From NCBI RefSeq assembly GCF_900635955.1, contig NZ_LR134201.1:620001-684000 (forward strand): a stretch of 64,000 nucleotides of DNA, read 5' to 3'. Positions 33,041-42,423 of the stretch are shown piece after piece. The translations under genes were made by a program, and so were the position numbers. The notes beneath the pieces are model-generated. The model did no database searches, was not told where the DNA came from, and saw only the letters and a program-made list of their open reading frames with translations. Positions within the stretch are counted from its first letter, which is position 1. Each line of letters starts with the position of its first letter. Source of the DNA: Cedecea lapagei. Its GTDB lineage: Bacteria; Pseudomonadota; Gammaproteobacteria; Enterobacterales; Enterobacteriaceae.

Positions 33041-33739
33041 ATGAAAACGATTGGACTGCTGGGTGGAATGAGCTGGGAATCGACTGTTCCCTACTACCGG
33101 TTAATCAATGAAGGGATCAAGCAGCGCCTTGGCGGTCTGCACTCGGCCAAAATTGTGCTGCACAGCGTCGATTTTCATGAGATTGAAGCCTGCCAGTCCT
33201 CAGGCGAGTGGGACAGAGCGGGCGAGATGCTGGCCGACGCGGCTATCGGGCTGCAGAAGGCCGGTGCCGAAGGGATAGTACTTTGCACCAACACAATGCA
33301 CAAAGTGGCAGAGCAGATTGAAGCTCGCTGCTCGCTGCCGTTTCTGCACATTGCCGACGCCACCGGGCGGGTGATTGCTGCCCAGGGGGCAAGCCAGGTC
33401 GCTCTGCTGGGGACTCGCTACACCATGGAGCAGGACTTTTATCGTGGCCGCCTGCAGGAGCAGTTCGGCATCTGTTCCATTATCCCTGACGTGTCCCAGC
33501 GCCAGCGCATTAACCAAATAATATTTGATGAGCTGTGCCTGGGCATAGTTAACCCGGACTCAAAGCGCTATTACCAGCAGGTTATTCAGGAGCTGCAGGA
33601 GCTTGGCGCACAAGGGGTTATTTTCGGCTGTACCGAAATTGGTCTCCTGCTTGACCAGCGGGACTGTCCGCTGCCGGTGTTTGACACGGCGGCGATCCAC
33701 GCCGCCGATGCAGTTCGCTTTATGTGCGGTGAAGAGTGA
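33041..33739 (+). CDS. ygeA: Aspartate/glutamate racemase-family amino acid racemase
   Basis: A 232-residue cytosolic PLP-independent racemase. Both catalytic cysteines are visible in their conserved contexts: CTNTMHK (about residue 83) and FGCTEIGLL (about residue 197). The N-terminal GLLGGMSWEST is the family signature. E. coli YgeA is a broad-range amino acid racemase acting on homoserine and others. A strong GAGAGGTGAGCG lies before the ATG at 33041. It keeps its E. coli position near lysR-lysA, but araE is absent and an MFS exporter sits between. Confidence 0.92.
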   Translation: MKTIGLLGGMSWESTVPYYRLINEGIKQRLGGLHSAKIVLHSVDFHEIEACQSSGEWDRAGEMLADAAIGLQKAGAEGIVLCTNTMHKVAEQIEARCSLPFLHIADATGRVIAAQGASQVALLGTRYTMEQDFYRGRLQEQFGICSIIPDVSQRQRINQIIFDELCLGIVNPDSKRYYQQVIQELQELGAQGVIFGCTEIGLLLDQRDCPLPVFDTAAIHAADAVRFMCGEE

Positions 33740-33942
33740 TGTTTTCCCATTTAAAATCAATTCATTAAATATCTTCTTTGTCATATCCCCACGCCGCGCC
33801 GGGTCATGCCCGGCGGCTTATGTGTTATAAATTTGTTATGCAGCGCACATTATTCTAAAAAGCTGCCCCTCTGAAATCCTCGCCTTGCGGGCCATCGCTT
33901 TGTGCAGTGGCCTTTGATTATGTTTGTACCGGGAGTAATACC

Positions 33943-35109
33943 ATGCCTGTTTCCTTGCTGGCGCTGGCAATGAGTGCGTTTGCCATCGGCACGACGGAGT
34001 TTGTTATTATGGGGCTGCTGCCCGAAGTGGCGGGGGATCTTCATGTCTCCATTCCCGTCGCCGGCTGGCTTATCAGCGGCTATGCGCTGGGCGTTGCCAT
34101 TGGCGCACCTATTATGGCGCTGCTGACCGCTCGTTTACCGCGCAAGCTATCGTTAATTTTGCTGATGGTGATTTTTATCGTCGGTAATCTGCTGTGTGCC
34201 CTTGCGCTTAGTTACAACTTCCTGATGCTTGCGCGTGTTATCACGGCATTGTGCCACGGTGCATTCTTTGGCATTGGCGCCGTTGTGGCGGCAAGTCTGG
34301 TACCGGCCGGACGCAAGGCCTCGGCGGTTGCGCTGATGTTCACCGGCTTAACGCTGGCTAACGTGCTTGGCGTACCGATTGGGACCTGGTTCGGGCAGCT
34401 TTACGGCTGGCGGGCTACCTTCTGGGGCGTGGCCATTATCGGGGTTATTGCCTTCCTGGCGCTGGTGGTCAGCCTGCCATCACAGAAGGACGAAGAAACG
34501 ACGGATCTGAAAAGCGAAATCAAAGCGCTGGCCCACGGCAAGCTCTGGCTGTCGCTCAGCATGACCGTGTTCTTCTCTGCGGCGATGTTTGCCCTGTTTA
34601 GCTACGTCGCGCCGCTGCTGTTGCAGATAACCGGGATTACGCCACAAGGGGTGAGCTGGACGTTGTTCCTGATCGGCGCCGGGCTGACGGTGGGCAATAT
34701 TCTGGGCGGGCGGCTGGCGGACTGGCGCGTGTCGTTCAGCCTGATCCTTAGCTTTAGCCTGATTGCGGTCTTCTCACTGCTGTTCCGCTGGACCAGCCAG
34801 GGCGCATGGCTTGCGGAAATCACGCTGTTCCTGTGGGCGATGGCGGCGTTTGCGACGGTGCCTGCGCTGCAAATCAACGTAGTGCTGCATGGCAAAGAAG
34901 CGCCAAATCTGGTCTCCACGCTCAATATTGCCGCCTTTAACGTAGGCAATGCGCTGGGCGCCTGGGTCGGCGGCACGGTGATTGAACGCGGCTTCGGCCT
35001 GACGGCGGTGCCGGTTGCCGCAGCCGGGCTGGCGGTCATCGGGCTGATACTCTGCCTGATTAACTTCAGTAACGGCTCCGGCCACCAGCAGCCGCTGACG
35101 GAGCAGTAA
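33943..35109 (+). CDS. MFS exporter, DHA1 type (YdhP/AraJ-like)
   Basis: A 388-residue, 12-helix inner-membrane carrier. IGTTEFVIMGLLPEVAGDL and GAPIMALLTARLPRKLSL (motif A) are typical of the AraJ/YdhP group, whose members export sugars, drugs or nucleosides. GGGAG lies 7 bases ahead of the ATG at 33943, favouring it over the in-frame start at 33907. It ends one base before the stop of the convergent lysR gene. Substrate unknown; its neighbour YgeA might imply amino-acid export, but this is only a positional hint. Confidence 0.82.
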   Translation: MPVSLLALAMSAFAIGTTEFVIMGLLPEVAGDLHVSIPVAGWLISGYALGVAIGAPIMALLTARLPRKLSLILLMVIFIVGNLLCALALSYNFLMLARVITALCHGAFFGIGAVVAASLVPAGRKASAVALMFTGLTLANVLGVPIGTWFGQLYGWRATFWGVAIIGVIAFLALVVSLPSQKDEETTDLKSEIKALAHGKLWLSLSMTVFFSAAMFALFSYVAPLLLQITGITPQGVSWTLFLIGAGLTVGNILGGRLADWRVSFSLILSFSLIAVFSLLFRWTSQGAWLAEITLFLWAMAAFATVPALQINVVLHGKEAPNLVSTLNIAAFNVGNALGAWVGGTVIERGFGLTAVPVAAAGLAVIGLILCLINFSNGSGHQQPLTEQ

Positions 35110-35110
35110 G

Positions 35111-36034
35111 CTAGCGGTTAAGCAGCGCGTTTAGCGGGTCACTGTACAGATGCATACTGCTCTGTAGGTGCTCGCTGAATGCGCTGACCAGCGCAGAGGC
35201 CGGGCGGTGTAAAGGCCGGATCAGGCTGACGGTAAAAGGCACCGCAACGCTGAATCTGCGCACGACCACGCCCCGCTGGTGATAATCGAGCGCGGTCAGC
35301 GGGTTGACGATAGAGACCCCGGCGCCGGCCTGCACCATCGCGCAGACGGACGCGGCGCTGTGGGTTTCCACCACCATTCTTCTTTTTACATCATGCTCCT
35401 GAAACAGCGAGTCCAGCAGCTGCCGATAGCTGTCGGTGCGCGACAGGCTGATGTAATTTTCTCCGGCAAAATCCTGTGGCGTTAGCTCATCCTTTCCGGC
35501 TAAGGCATGCCCGGCAGGCAGCACGCAAACTTCGTTGAGGGTCAGCAGCGTCTGCCGTTCTGTTCCGGCTGGCGTAGTCACGTTTTCCGTCAGCCCGAGG
35601 TCGTGGCGCTGGGCGGAGAGCCACTCTTCCAGCAGCGGCGACTCTTGCGGCACGATATTCATGCTGAGATCCGGGTAGCGGGCCAGGAAGGTTTGCATCA
35701 GGCGCGGCAGAAAAGATTGTGAAAAGACCGGCAGACAGGCGATGGAGAGCTCACCCTGGCGGAACTCCCGCAGGCTTTCCGCCGCGCTAAGGATGCGATC
35801 CAGCCCGTACCAGGATCGCTGCACCTCTTCAAAAAGCCGCAGGCCCTGAACTGTGGGGTAAAGTCGACCTCGGCTGCGCTCGAAGAGCTGGAGACCAATA
35901 AGCTTTTCAAAGCGTGCCAGCTCCCGGCTGACCGTGGGCTGGGAAGTGTGCAGCAGTCCGGCCGCCTCGGTCAGGTTGCCCGCCGTCATCACGGCGTGAA
36001 AGATTTCGATGTGGCGCAGGTTGATGGCCGGCAT
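35111..36034 (-). CDS. lysR: LysR, activator of lysA
   Basis: The 307-residue founding member of the LysR family, activating lysA in response to diaminopimelate and lysine levels. The N-terminal HTH HIEIFHAVMTAGNLTEAAGLLHTSQPTV and the following blocks (VSRELARFEKLIGLQLFERS) are almost the same as E. coli LysR. The effector domain covers about residues 90-295. The ATG at 36034 gives MPAINLRHIEIF, matching the E. coli start; an upstream ATG at 36067 is out of keeping with the family. It is divergent from lysA, with the shared control region at 36035-36192. Confidence 0.95.
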   Translation of the reverse strand: MPAINLRHIEIFHAVMTAGNLTEAAGLLHTSQPTVSRELARFEKLIGLQLFERSRGRLYPTVQGLRLFEEVQRSWYGLDRILSAAESLREFRQGELSIACLPVFSQSFLPRLMQTFLARYPDLSMNIVPQESPLLEEWLSAQRHDLGLTENVTTPAGTERQTLLTLNEVCVLPAGHALAGKDELTPQDFAGENYISLSRTDSYRQLLDSLFQEHDVKRRMVVETHSAASVCAMVQAGAGVSIVNPLTALDYHQRGVVVRRFSVAVPFTVSLIRPLHRPASALVSAFSEHLQSSMHLYSDPLNALLNR

Positions 36035-36192
36035 GTTTTTTTGTCCGCAGATCTTATTTATCCTCACGCCTGTAAGGCGAGGGTTATTCTCTAAACCATA
36101 TCATATTTGAATAGCCTCGCCAGAAAACGATATTTTTTATCACCTGATCTCTGTGGCGTAATAGGGAAAACGATCTTTATCCGGAGTTCACC

Positions 36193-37455
36193 ATGCCACG
36201 CTCGCTGCACGACACTACCACCGCGCTGAATGCGCAAAACTTGCTGGCCCTGCCCGCCGAATTTGGCTGCCCGGTCTGGGTGTATGACGCTGAGATTATT
36301 CGCCAGCAGATTGCTCAGCTGCGCCAGTTTGATGTGATTCGTTTCGCCCAGAAGGCGTGCTCGAATATTCATATCTTAAAGCTGATGCGCGAGCAGGGTG
36401 TGAAGGTGGATTCGGTGTCTGCAGGGGAAATCGAACGTGCGCTGGCTGCAGGCTATAAGCCGCTGGAAAACGCGGACGATATTGTTTTCACCGCCGACGT
36501 GATCGATAACGCCACGCTGGCGCTGGTAGCAGAGCAGAAAATCCCGGTCAATATCGGGTCCGTGGATATGCTTCATCAGCTTGGCGAAGTATCGCCGGGG
36601 CACCGCGTCTGGCTGCGAATTAACCCAGGTTTTGGCCATGGACACAGCCAAAAAACCAATACCGGCGGTGAGAACAGCAAACACGGTATCTGGCTGAGCG
36701 ATATGCCAAAAGCGCTGGAAGCTATGCAGCGCTACGGCATCCAACTGGTGGGGATTCATATGCACATCGGGTCAGGAGTGGACTATGGTCACCTCGAGCA
36801 GGTGTGCGGCGCGATGGTGCAGCAGGTGATCGACTTTGGTCAGGATCTTGAGGCTATTTCTGCCGGCGGCGGGCTGTCTATTCCTTACCGTGAAGGCGAA
36901 GAAACTATCGACACCGGTCATTACTACGGTTTGTGGAATGCCGCTCGTGAAAAGATCGCGGCTCATTTGGGGCACCCGGTGAAGCTGGAGATCGAGCCGG
37001 GTCGATTCCTGGTAGCGGAAGCTGGCGTGCTGGTCTCTGAAGTTCGCGCGGTGAAAGATATGGGATCCCGCCATTTTGTACTGATCGATGCTGGTTTCAA
37101 CGATCTTATGCGCCCGTCTATGTACGGCAGCTATCACCATATTTCCGCGCTGGCTGGCGATGGCCGCGACCTCACTTCAGCCCAGCAGGTTGAAACGGTG
37201 GTTGCAGGTCCGCTGTGCGAGTCCGGAGATGTATTTACCCAGCAGGAAGGCGGCAAAGTGGAAACCCGCCTGCTGCCGCCGGTAAAACCGGGTGATTACC
37301 TGGTACTGCACGATACCGGCGCATACGGCGCTTCTATGTCGTCGAATTACAATAGCCGCCCGCTGCTGCCGGAAGTGTTGTTTGATAACGGCAGCGCGCG
37401 CCTGATCCGCCGTCGCCAGACGATTCAGGAGCTGCTGGCGCTCGAACTACTTTGA
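36193..37455 (+). CDS. lysA: Diaminopimelate decarboxylase
   Basis: The last step of lysine synthesis: meso-diaminopimelate to L-lysine plus CO2, PLP-dependent. The 420 residues match E. coli LysA. The alanine-racemase-like TIM barrel carries the PLP lysine in RFAQKACSN, the glycine-rich phosphate site around ISAGGGLSIPY and IEPGRFLVAEAG, and the C-terminal CESGDVF with the catalytic Cys donated to the partner subunit. GGAGTTCACC precedes the ATG. It is divergent from lysR. Its stop overlaps by nine bases the 3' end of the convergent LacI-type gene. Confidence 0.97.
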   Translation: MPRSLHDTTTALNAQNLLALPAEFGCPVWVYDAEIIRQQIAQLRQFDVIRFAQKACSNIHILKLMREQGVKVDSVSAGEIERALAAGYKPLENADDIVFTADVIDNATLALVAEQKIPVNIGSVDMLHQLGEVSPGHRVWLRINPGFGHGHSQKTNTGGENSKHGIWLSDMPKALEAMQRYGIQLVGIHMHIGSGVDYGHLEQVCGAMVQQVIDFGQDLEAISAGGGLSIPYREGEETIDTGHYYGLWNAAREKIAAHLGHPVKLEIEPGRFLVAEAGVLVSEVRAVKDMGSRHFVLIDAGFNDLMRPSMYGSYHHISALAGDGRDLTSAQQVETVVAGPLCESGDVFTQQEGGKVETRLLPPVKPGDYLVLHDTGAYGASMSSNYNSRPLLPEVLFDNGSARLIRRRQTIQELLALELL

Positions 37456-38478
37456 GATCTTTCTTCCGGCCCCAAACCAGGGGCCGGGGGCAACGGAATC
37501 TCTCAGCACCAGAGTACCCACAAACGGCGGGATTGGCTCGAGAGGCTCGCCGCTTGCCAGCTTAATGGCCTGATCGATGGCGGTAATAATCATGTTGTCG
37601 ATAGGCAGATAGACGGATGACAGCGCGGGTTCCAGCCACTGCGCGCTTGGCGCGTCGTCAAAACCGAACAGCGAAATATCCTGGGGAATGCGAATACCGG
37701 CCTGGTGCAGCGCTTTAGAGGCGCCGAGCGCCATATCGTCGTTGCAGGAGAAAAGGGCGCTAAAAGTTACGCCGCTGGTCAGCAGCTCCTGGCACAGATG
37801 GTGCCCTTCGGTCATGCTGGAATCCCCGTACTTTACCCGGTTTTCATCCCACGCAATTCCGTGTTTTTGCAGCGCCTGGCGGTAGCCCATCAGGCGCGCT
37901 TTGCCGGTTGGGGTGGAGATGGGCACGGTAATGCAGGCTATCTCTCTGTGCCCCTGCTGAATCAGGTATTCGGTTGCCTGGAAGGCGGCATCCTGCTGTT
38001 CGAAGAAGACGCAGCGCTCACGGGCCTGGGTAACATCCCGGTTAATCACTACCAGCGGCACCTGGATAGCGTTCATCAGCGACATCAGCGCCCGCTCGCT
38101 CATAAAACGGGTGTAGAGAACAATGGCGTCGCAGTGTCTGTCCGCCAGCATCTGCACGGCTTCCAGCTCTTTTTCAGGCGTATCGTGCCCGTCGGTGACG
38201 ATCAGCTGTTTGCCGTAGAATTCCGTCCGGCGTGAAGCCTGCTGCAGAAGGCGGCCAAAATAGAAGCCATCAAAGGTGGAGACAACCAGCCCGATGCTGT
38301 TACTGCTGCGGTTAGCAAGCGAACGAGCCAGAAAATTGGGCTTATAGCCCAGCTCTTCCATGGCCTTAAACACCTGTTCGCGGGTGCTTGCTTTAACTTG
38401 TCCGGTGCCGTTTAACACGCGAGATACGGTCGCTTTGGAAACCCCTGCGCGTAACGAGACATCTAACATTGTTACCAT
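37447..38478 (-). CDS. LacI/GalR-family regulator (AscG-like)
   Basis: A 343-residue repressor inserted between lysA and galR. The N-terminal HTH (MLDVSLRAGVSKATVSRVLNG) and hinge (ARSLANRSSNSIGLVV) are of LacI type and closest by eye to AscG. The periplasmic-binding-like core keeps the usual FSALFSCNDDMALGA and ISLFGFDDAPSA blocks. It is not the same protein as the adjoining galR product and has no linked sugar operon. Its target may be distant or lost. The perfect palindrome at 39723-39737 is one candidate operator. E. coli K-12 has no gene at this position. Confidence 0.85.
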   Translation of the reverse strand: MVTMLDVSLRAGVSKATVSRVLNGTGQVKASTREQVFKAMEELGYKPNFLARSLANRSSNSIGLVVSTFDGFYFGRLLQQASRRTEFYGKQLIVTDGHDTPEKELEAVQMLADRHCDAIVLYTRFMSERALMSLMNAIQVPLVVINRDVTQARERCVFFEQQDAAFQATEYLIQQGHREIACITVPISTPTGKARLMGYRQALQKHGIAWDENRVKYGDSSMTEGHHLCQELLTSGVTFSALFSCNDDMALGASKALHQAGIRIPQDISLFGFDDAPSAQWLEPALSSVYLPIDNMIITAIDQAIKLASGEPLEPIPPFVGTLVLRDSVAPGPWFGAGRKISK

Positions 38479-38590
38479 TGTTTCCTTCCCGATCTGGACG
38501 CTGTCGCGTTTTCCAGCAGTTTATCACAGGAGTTTGAAGCGCAAGCGGCCTTGCCGTTTCGCCTTGCAAATTGTCGTACCAGATCACGCT

Positions 38591-39601
38591 TTAGCTGTTT
38601 TCGTTTGGGGACACGACCGAGTGGCGACGCACCAGCGTCGGGCTGAACATATGGGTAATTTCCGGCAGCGGCAGGTTTTCGGCCAGCGCCAGCGCGAGTT
38701 CGGCCGCCTGAGTTGCCATGGTGACAATCGGGTAGCGTACCGTCGTTAGTTTAGGGCGCACGTAGCGTGAAATCAGCACGTCATCAAAGCCAATCAGCGA
38801 AATCTCGCCGGGAACATCAATCCCGTTGTCGTTCAGCACGCCCATCGCCCCTGCGGCCATTGAATCGTTGTAGCAGGCCACGGCGGTAAAATTTTTGCCG
38901 CGCCCCAGCAGCTCGGTCAGGGCCTGCTCGCCGCCGCTCTCATCGGGCTCGCCAAAGGTCACCAGACGCTCGTTAACAGGAATATTGTGTTCACGCAGAG
39001 CGTCGTAGTAGCCCTGCAGGCGGTCTTCCGCATCGGAGATCTGGTGGTTTGAGCAGATATAGCCGATGCGGGTATGGCCCTGCTGAATTAAATGGCGGGT
39101 GGCAAGCCAGGCTCCGTAGCGGTCATCGAGGGCAACGCAGCGCTGCTCAAATCCGGGGACGATGCGGTTGATAAGCACCATGCCGGGGATCTGTTTCATC
39201 AGGGAGATCAGCTCTTCGTCCGGGAGTTTCTTGGCGTGGACCACCAGCGCCGCGCTGCGGTGGCGAATAAGCTGTTCGATTGCCTGGCGCTCTTTTTGCT
39301 CGCTGTGGTAGCCGTTGCCGATGAGCAGGAAGTTACCGGTGCGGTAGGCAACCTGTTCCACGGCTTTCACCATTGCGCCGAAGAAGGGATCGGAAACGTC
39401 GCCCACGATCAGCCCGATGGTTTCCGTTGCCTGCTGTGCAAGCGCCCGCGCGTTGGCGTTCGGGTGATAATTGAGCGCTTCCATAGCGTCGTTCACCGCC
39501 TGCTTTGAGGCCTCGCTGGCTTTTGGGGAGTGGTTGATTACGCGGGAGACCGTGGCGACAGAGACACCAGCAAGCCGAGCCACATCCTTAATTGTTGCCA
39601 T
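38591..39601 (-). CDS. galR: Galactose operon repressor GalR
   Basis: A 336-residue LacI-family repressor of the gal regulon, relieved by D-galactose. MATIKDVARLAGVSVATVS and the hinge ANARALAQQATETIGLIVGD are almost identical to E. coli GalR, as is ISLIGFDDVLISRYVRPKL. The C-terminus is shorter than in E. coli by a few residues. An operator of GalR type (39620-39635) lies 19 bp upstream of the start codon, indicating autoregulation. The OmrB/OmrA RNA genes follow upstream, as in E. coli. Confidence 0.96.
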   Translation of the reverse strand: MATIKDVARLAGVSVATVSRVINHSPKASEASKQAVNDAMEALNYHPNANARALAQQATETIGLIVGDVSDPFFGAMVKAVEQVAYRTGNFLLIGNGYHSEQKERQAIEQLIRHRSAALVVHAKKLPDEELISLMKQIPGMVLINRIVPGFEQRCVALDDRYGAWLATRHLIQQGHTRIGYICSNHQISDAEDRLQGYYDALREHNIPVNERLVTFGEPDESGGEQALTELLGRGKNFTAVACYNDSMAAGAMGVLNDNGIDVPGEISLIGFDDVLISRYVRPKLTTVRYPIVTMATQAAELALALAENLPLPEITHMFSPTLVRRHSVVSPNENS

Positions 39602-39619
39602 GAAAGACCTTCCTTCGAG

Positions 39620-39635
39620 GGGTAATCGTTTACAC
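39620..39635. promoter_or_regulatory. GalR operator upstream of galR
   Basis: GGGTAATCGTTTACAC differs at one position from the GalR/GalS consensus GTGTAAnCGnTTACAC. At 19-34 bp from the galR start it is placed for autorepression. Confidence 0.8.
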
Positions 39636-39722
39636 AGCGTTTAGTGTTACGGAAATCCCTGATGACTGCAAGGCAACAACCGGCGAATGCAGCGTAAACA
39701 TCAACAAAATCAAGGCCAGGAA

Positions 39723-39737
39723 GTGTAACCGTTACAC
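39723..39737. promoter_or_regulatory. 15-bp perfect palindrome of LacI-operator type
   Basis: GTGTAACCGTTACAC is a perfect palindrome around a central C:G. Its arms match a GalR half-site, but the spacing is one base shorter than a GalR operator. It lies 122 bp upstream of galR. A GntR/IdnR-like or the adjacent LacI-type regulator could bind it. Confidence 0.55.
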
Positions 39738-39876
39738 CTGGCGAGCCGGCATTCCTCTTTGCGAGGCATGTTACGGATTTTTAAACGTTTCTGTCCAAAT
39801 TTTTGCTTACATTTTGCAGTCCGCTGTTGCGATTTCAGCGTAGCTAAAATGAAGATGCCGCTGCTACATTTGTAGT

Positions 39877-39962
39877 CCCAGAGGTATTGATAGGTGAAGT
39901 CAGCAACTTATTGCTGATCCTATGAATTACACCAACCTGCGCGGATGCGCAGGTTTTTTTTT
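39877..39962 (+). ncRNA. omrB: Small regulatory RNA OmrB
   Basis: An 86-nt RNA beginning CCCAGAGGTATTGATAGGTG, the conserved 5' seed shared by OmrA and OmrB. The 3' end is the hairpin CCTGCGC-GGAT-GCGCAGG with a run of T. A -10 element TACATT (39865-39870) lies seven bases upstream of the first base. These Hfq-dependent RNAs are induced by OmpR at high osmolarity and repress outer-membrane proteins and csgD. The GATAGGTGAAGTCA start fits OmrB better than OmrA. The middle part differs from E. coli. Confidence 0.93.
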
Positions 39963-40079
39963 GCCTGAATCCCGCCCGCTGTAACAAGAATCGATAATTT
40001 AAACACCTGGTTGCACTTGGGCTCATTCCTTTGCTTTTTGCCGCTGGCTTCACTGCGCGCGGCACGAGACAATTCAGAT

Positions 40080-40169
40080 CCCAGAGGTATTGATTGGTGA
40101 GAATTCCTGGTACTCTGCTGAGTACAATTCTTTTGCACCAACCTGCGCAGATGCGCAGGTTTTTTTTTT
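40080..40169 (+). ncRNA. omrA: Small regulatory RNA OmrA
   Basis: A 90-nt RNA starting CCCAGAGGTATTGATTGGTG, the OmrA form of the seed, and ending in the same CCTGCGC/GCGCAGG terminator hairpin with ten T. A possible -10 GACAAT lies at 40068-40073. It stands 117 bp after OmrB in tandem, next to aas, in the E. coli order. The central region (about 40100-40130) diverges from OmrB and contains a second stem, GGTACTC...GAGTAC. Confidence 0.92.
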
Positions 40170-40263
40170 GCCATTTTTTGAGCCCCCTCCCGCGCTTAAC
40201 GCAACTGGTGTACTCTTCGACTCTACACTTAATGCTTGCCGACAGACGACAAAGAGAGTCGCT

Positions 40264-42423
40264 ATGCTTTTTGCTTTTTTCCGCGCGCTATTCCGCATTC
40301 TGTTCCGGGTCACCCTTTCCGGCGATCCGCAGGTTCTTCATTTACAGCGGGTGCTTATTGTTCCGAACCACGTCTCTTTCCTTGACGGGATCCTTGTCGC
40401 GCTTTTTCTGCCGGTACGCCCGGTATTTGCCGTCTACTCCTCTATCAGCCAGCAGTGGTTTATGCGCTGGCTCAAGCCGCTGATTGATTTTGTTCCCCTG
40501 GATCCCACAAAGCCGATGTCGATCAAGCATCTAGTGCGTCTGGTGGAGCAGGGCCGTCCGGTGGTAATTTTCCCGGAAGGCCGCATTAGCGTGACCGGCT
40601 CATTGATGAAAATCTACGACGGTGCCGGGTTTGTGGCGGCCAAAGCGCAGGCAACGGTTGTGCCTTTACGGATAGACGGGGCGGAGCTGACCTTCTTTAG
40701 TCGCCTGAAGAGGCTGGTAAAACGTCGGGCTTTCCCGCGCATTACCCTGCGTCTGTTACCGCCGACTTCCATTGCTATGCCGGAAGCGCCGCGAGCAAGG
40801 GATCGGCGCAAAATGGCCGGCGAGATGCTGCATCAAATCATGATGGAAGCGCGAATGGCGGTGCGCCCGCGTGAGACGCTCTTTGAGGCTCTGCTGGCGG
40901 CGAAAGATCGCTACGGTTCGCGTAAAAACTGTATTGAAGACATTAACTTCAAGCCAGATACTTACAGCTCTCTGCTGAAAAAAACGCTGTTTGTAGGCCG
41001 TATTCTCGATAAATACAGCCAGCAGGGCGAAACCATCGGTTTGATGCTGCCGAATGCGGCTATCAGCGCGGCGGTGATATTTGGCGCGTCCTCACGCGGC
41101 CGAATTCCGGCAATGATGAATTACACGGCGGGCGTAAAAGGGCTGACCAGCGCCATTACCGCAGCGCAAATCAAAACCATCTTTACCTCACGCCAGTTCC
41201 TGGAAAAGGGCAAACTTTGGCACCTGCCGGAACAGCTGACGCAGGTACGCTGGGTCTATCTGGAAGATTTAAAGTCTACGGTGACGACCAAGGACAAAGC
41301 GTGGATCTTTGCCCATCTGCTCGCCCCGCGTCTGGCGCAGGTGAAGCAGCAGCCGGAAGATGCGGCGATGGTGCTGTTTACCTCCGGCTCGGAGGGTAAT
41401 CCAAAAGGGGTGGTGCACAGCCATAAAAGCCTGCTGGCCAACGTCGAGCAGATTCGTACCATCGCGGATTTTACCGCCGATGACCGCTTTATGTCCGCGC
41501 TGCCGCTATTCCACTCTTTTGGCCTGACGGTCGGCCTGTTTACGCCGCTGCTGACCGGTGCGGAAGTGTTTCTTTACCCAAGCCCGCTGCACTACCGCGT
41601 GGTGCCTGAGCTTATCTACGACCGCAACTGCACGGTGGTGTTTGGCACTTCGACATTCCTCGGTCACTACGCCCGTTTTGCCAATCCTTATGATTTCTTC
41701 CGCCTGCGCTATGTCGTAGCCGGCGCAGAAAAACTGCAGGAAAGCACCAGACAGCTGTGGCAGGACAAGTTTGGCCTGCGCATTCTTGAAGGCTACGGCG
41801 TCACCGAGTGTGCGCCAGTCGTGTCTATCAACGTGCCGATGGCGGCTAAGCCGGGGACGGTGGGACGAATTCTCCCGGCAATGGACGCTCGCCTGCTGGC
41901 GGTGCCTGGCATTGAGCAGGGCGGAAGACTGCAGCTCAAAGGACCAAACATCATGAATGGCTATCTGCGTGTTGAAAACCCGGGCGTGCTGGAGCGGCCA
42001 GAGGCTGAAAATGGTCTTGGCGAGATGGAGCCTGGCTGGTACGACACCGGCGACATTGTCACCTTCGACGAGCAGGGCTATTGCGTGATTCAGGGGCGCG
42101 CAAAGCGCTTTGCCAAAATTGCCGGGGAGATGGTGTCGCTTGAGATGGTTGAGCAGATGGCGATCGGTATTTCTCCTGACAAGCTGCATGCCACGGTGGT
42201 GAAGCACGATGCGGCTAAAGGTGAAGCGCTGGTGCTATTTACAACCGATAGCGATCTTAACCGCGAGAAACTTCTCCACTATGCGCGCGAGCACGGCGTG
42301 CCGGAGCTTGCGGTACCTCGCGATATTCGCTTCCTCAAACAGCTGCCGGTACTGGGCAGCGGAAAACCAGATTTTGTCACCCTCAAAGCGCAGGTTGATG
42401 AAGCGGAGAAGGCTAATGGCTGA
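40264..42423 (+). CDS. aas: Aas: 2-acyl-GPE acyltransferase / acyl-ACP synthetase
   Basis: A 719-residue bifunctional inner-membrane enzyme that re-acylates lysophosphatidylethanolamine. The N-terminal PlsC domain has NHVSFLDG (H-x4-D) and FPEGRISVTG. The C-terminal AMP-binding acyl-ACP synthetase domain (about residues 230-715) has the adenylation loop LFTSGSEGNPKGVVHSHKS, EGYGVTECAP and WYDTGDIV. The ATG at 40264 matches the E. coli start; the longer open frame upstream runs over the omrA RNA and is not used. The stop overlaps the start of lplT by eight bases, coupling the transporter to the enzyme. Confidence 0.97.
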   Translation: MLFAFFRALFRILFRVTLSGDPQVLHLQRVLIVPNHVSFLDGILVALFLPVRPVFAVYSSISQQWFMRWLKPLIDFVPLDPTKPMSIKHLVRLVEQGRPVVIFPEGRISVTGSLMKIYDGAGFVAAKAQATVVPLRIDGAELTFFSRLKRLVKRRAFPRITLRLLPPTSIAMPEAPRARDRRKMAGEMLHQIMMEARMAVRPRETLFEALLAAKDRYGSRKNCIEDINFKPDTYSSLLKKTLFVGRILDKYSQQGETIGLMLPNAAISAAVIFGASSRGRIPAMMNYTAGVKGLTSAITAAQIKTIFTSRQFLEKGKLWHLPEQLTQVRWVYLEDLKSTVTTKDKAWIFAHLLAPRLAQVKQQPEDAAMVLFTSGSEGNPKGVVHSHKSLLANVEQIRTIADFTADDRFMSALPLFHSFGLTVGLFTPLLTGAEVFLYPSPLHYRVVPELIYDRNCTVVFGTSTFLGHYARFANPYDFFRLRYVVAGAEKLQESTRQLWQDKFGLRILEGYGVTECAPVVSINVPMAAKPGTVGRILPAMDARLLAVPGIEQGGRLQLKGPNIMNGYLRVENPGVLERPEAENGLGEMEPGWYDTGDIVTFDEQGYCVIQGRAKRFAKIAGEMVSLEMVEQMAIGISPDKLHATVVKHDAAKGEALVLFTTDSDLNREKLLHYAREHGVPELAVPRDIRFLKQLPVLGSGKPDFVTLKAQVDEAEKANG

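Noticed and set aside
39877..40169. Repeated blocks suggestive of a CRISPR array
   Set aside because: There are only two copies, each a complete OmrB/OmrA RNA with a promoter and terminator; no cas genes are present.
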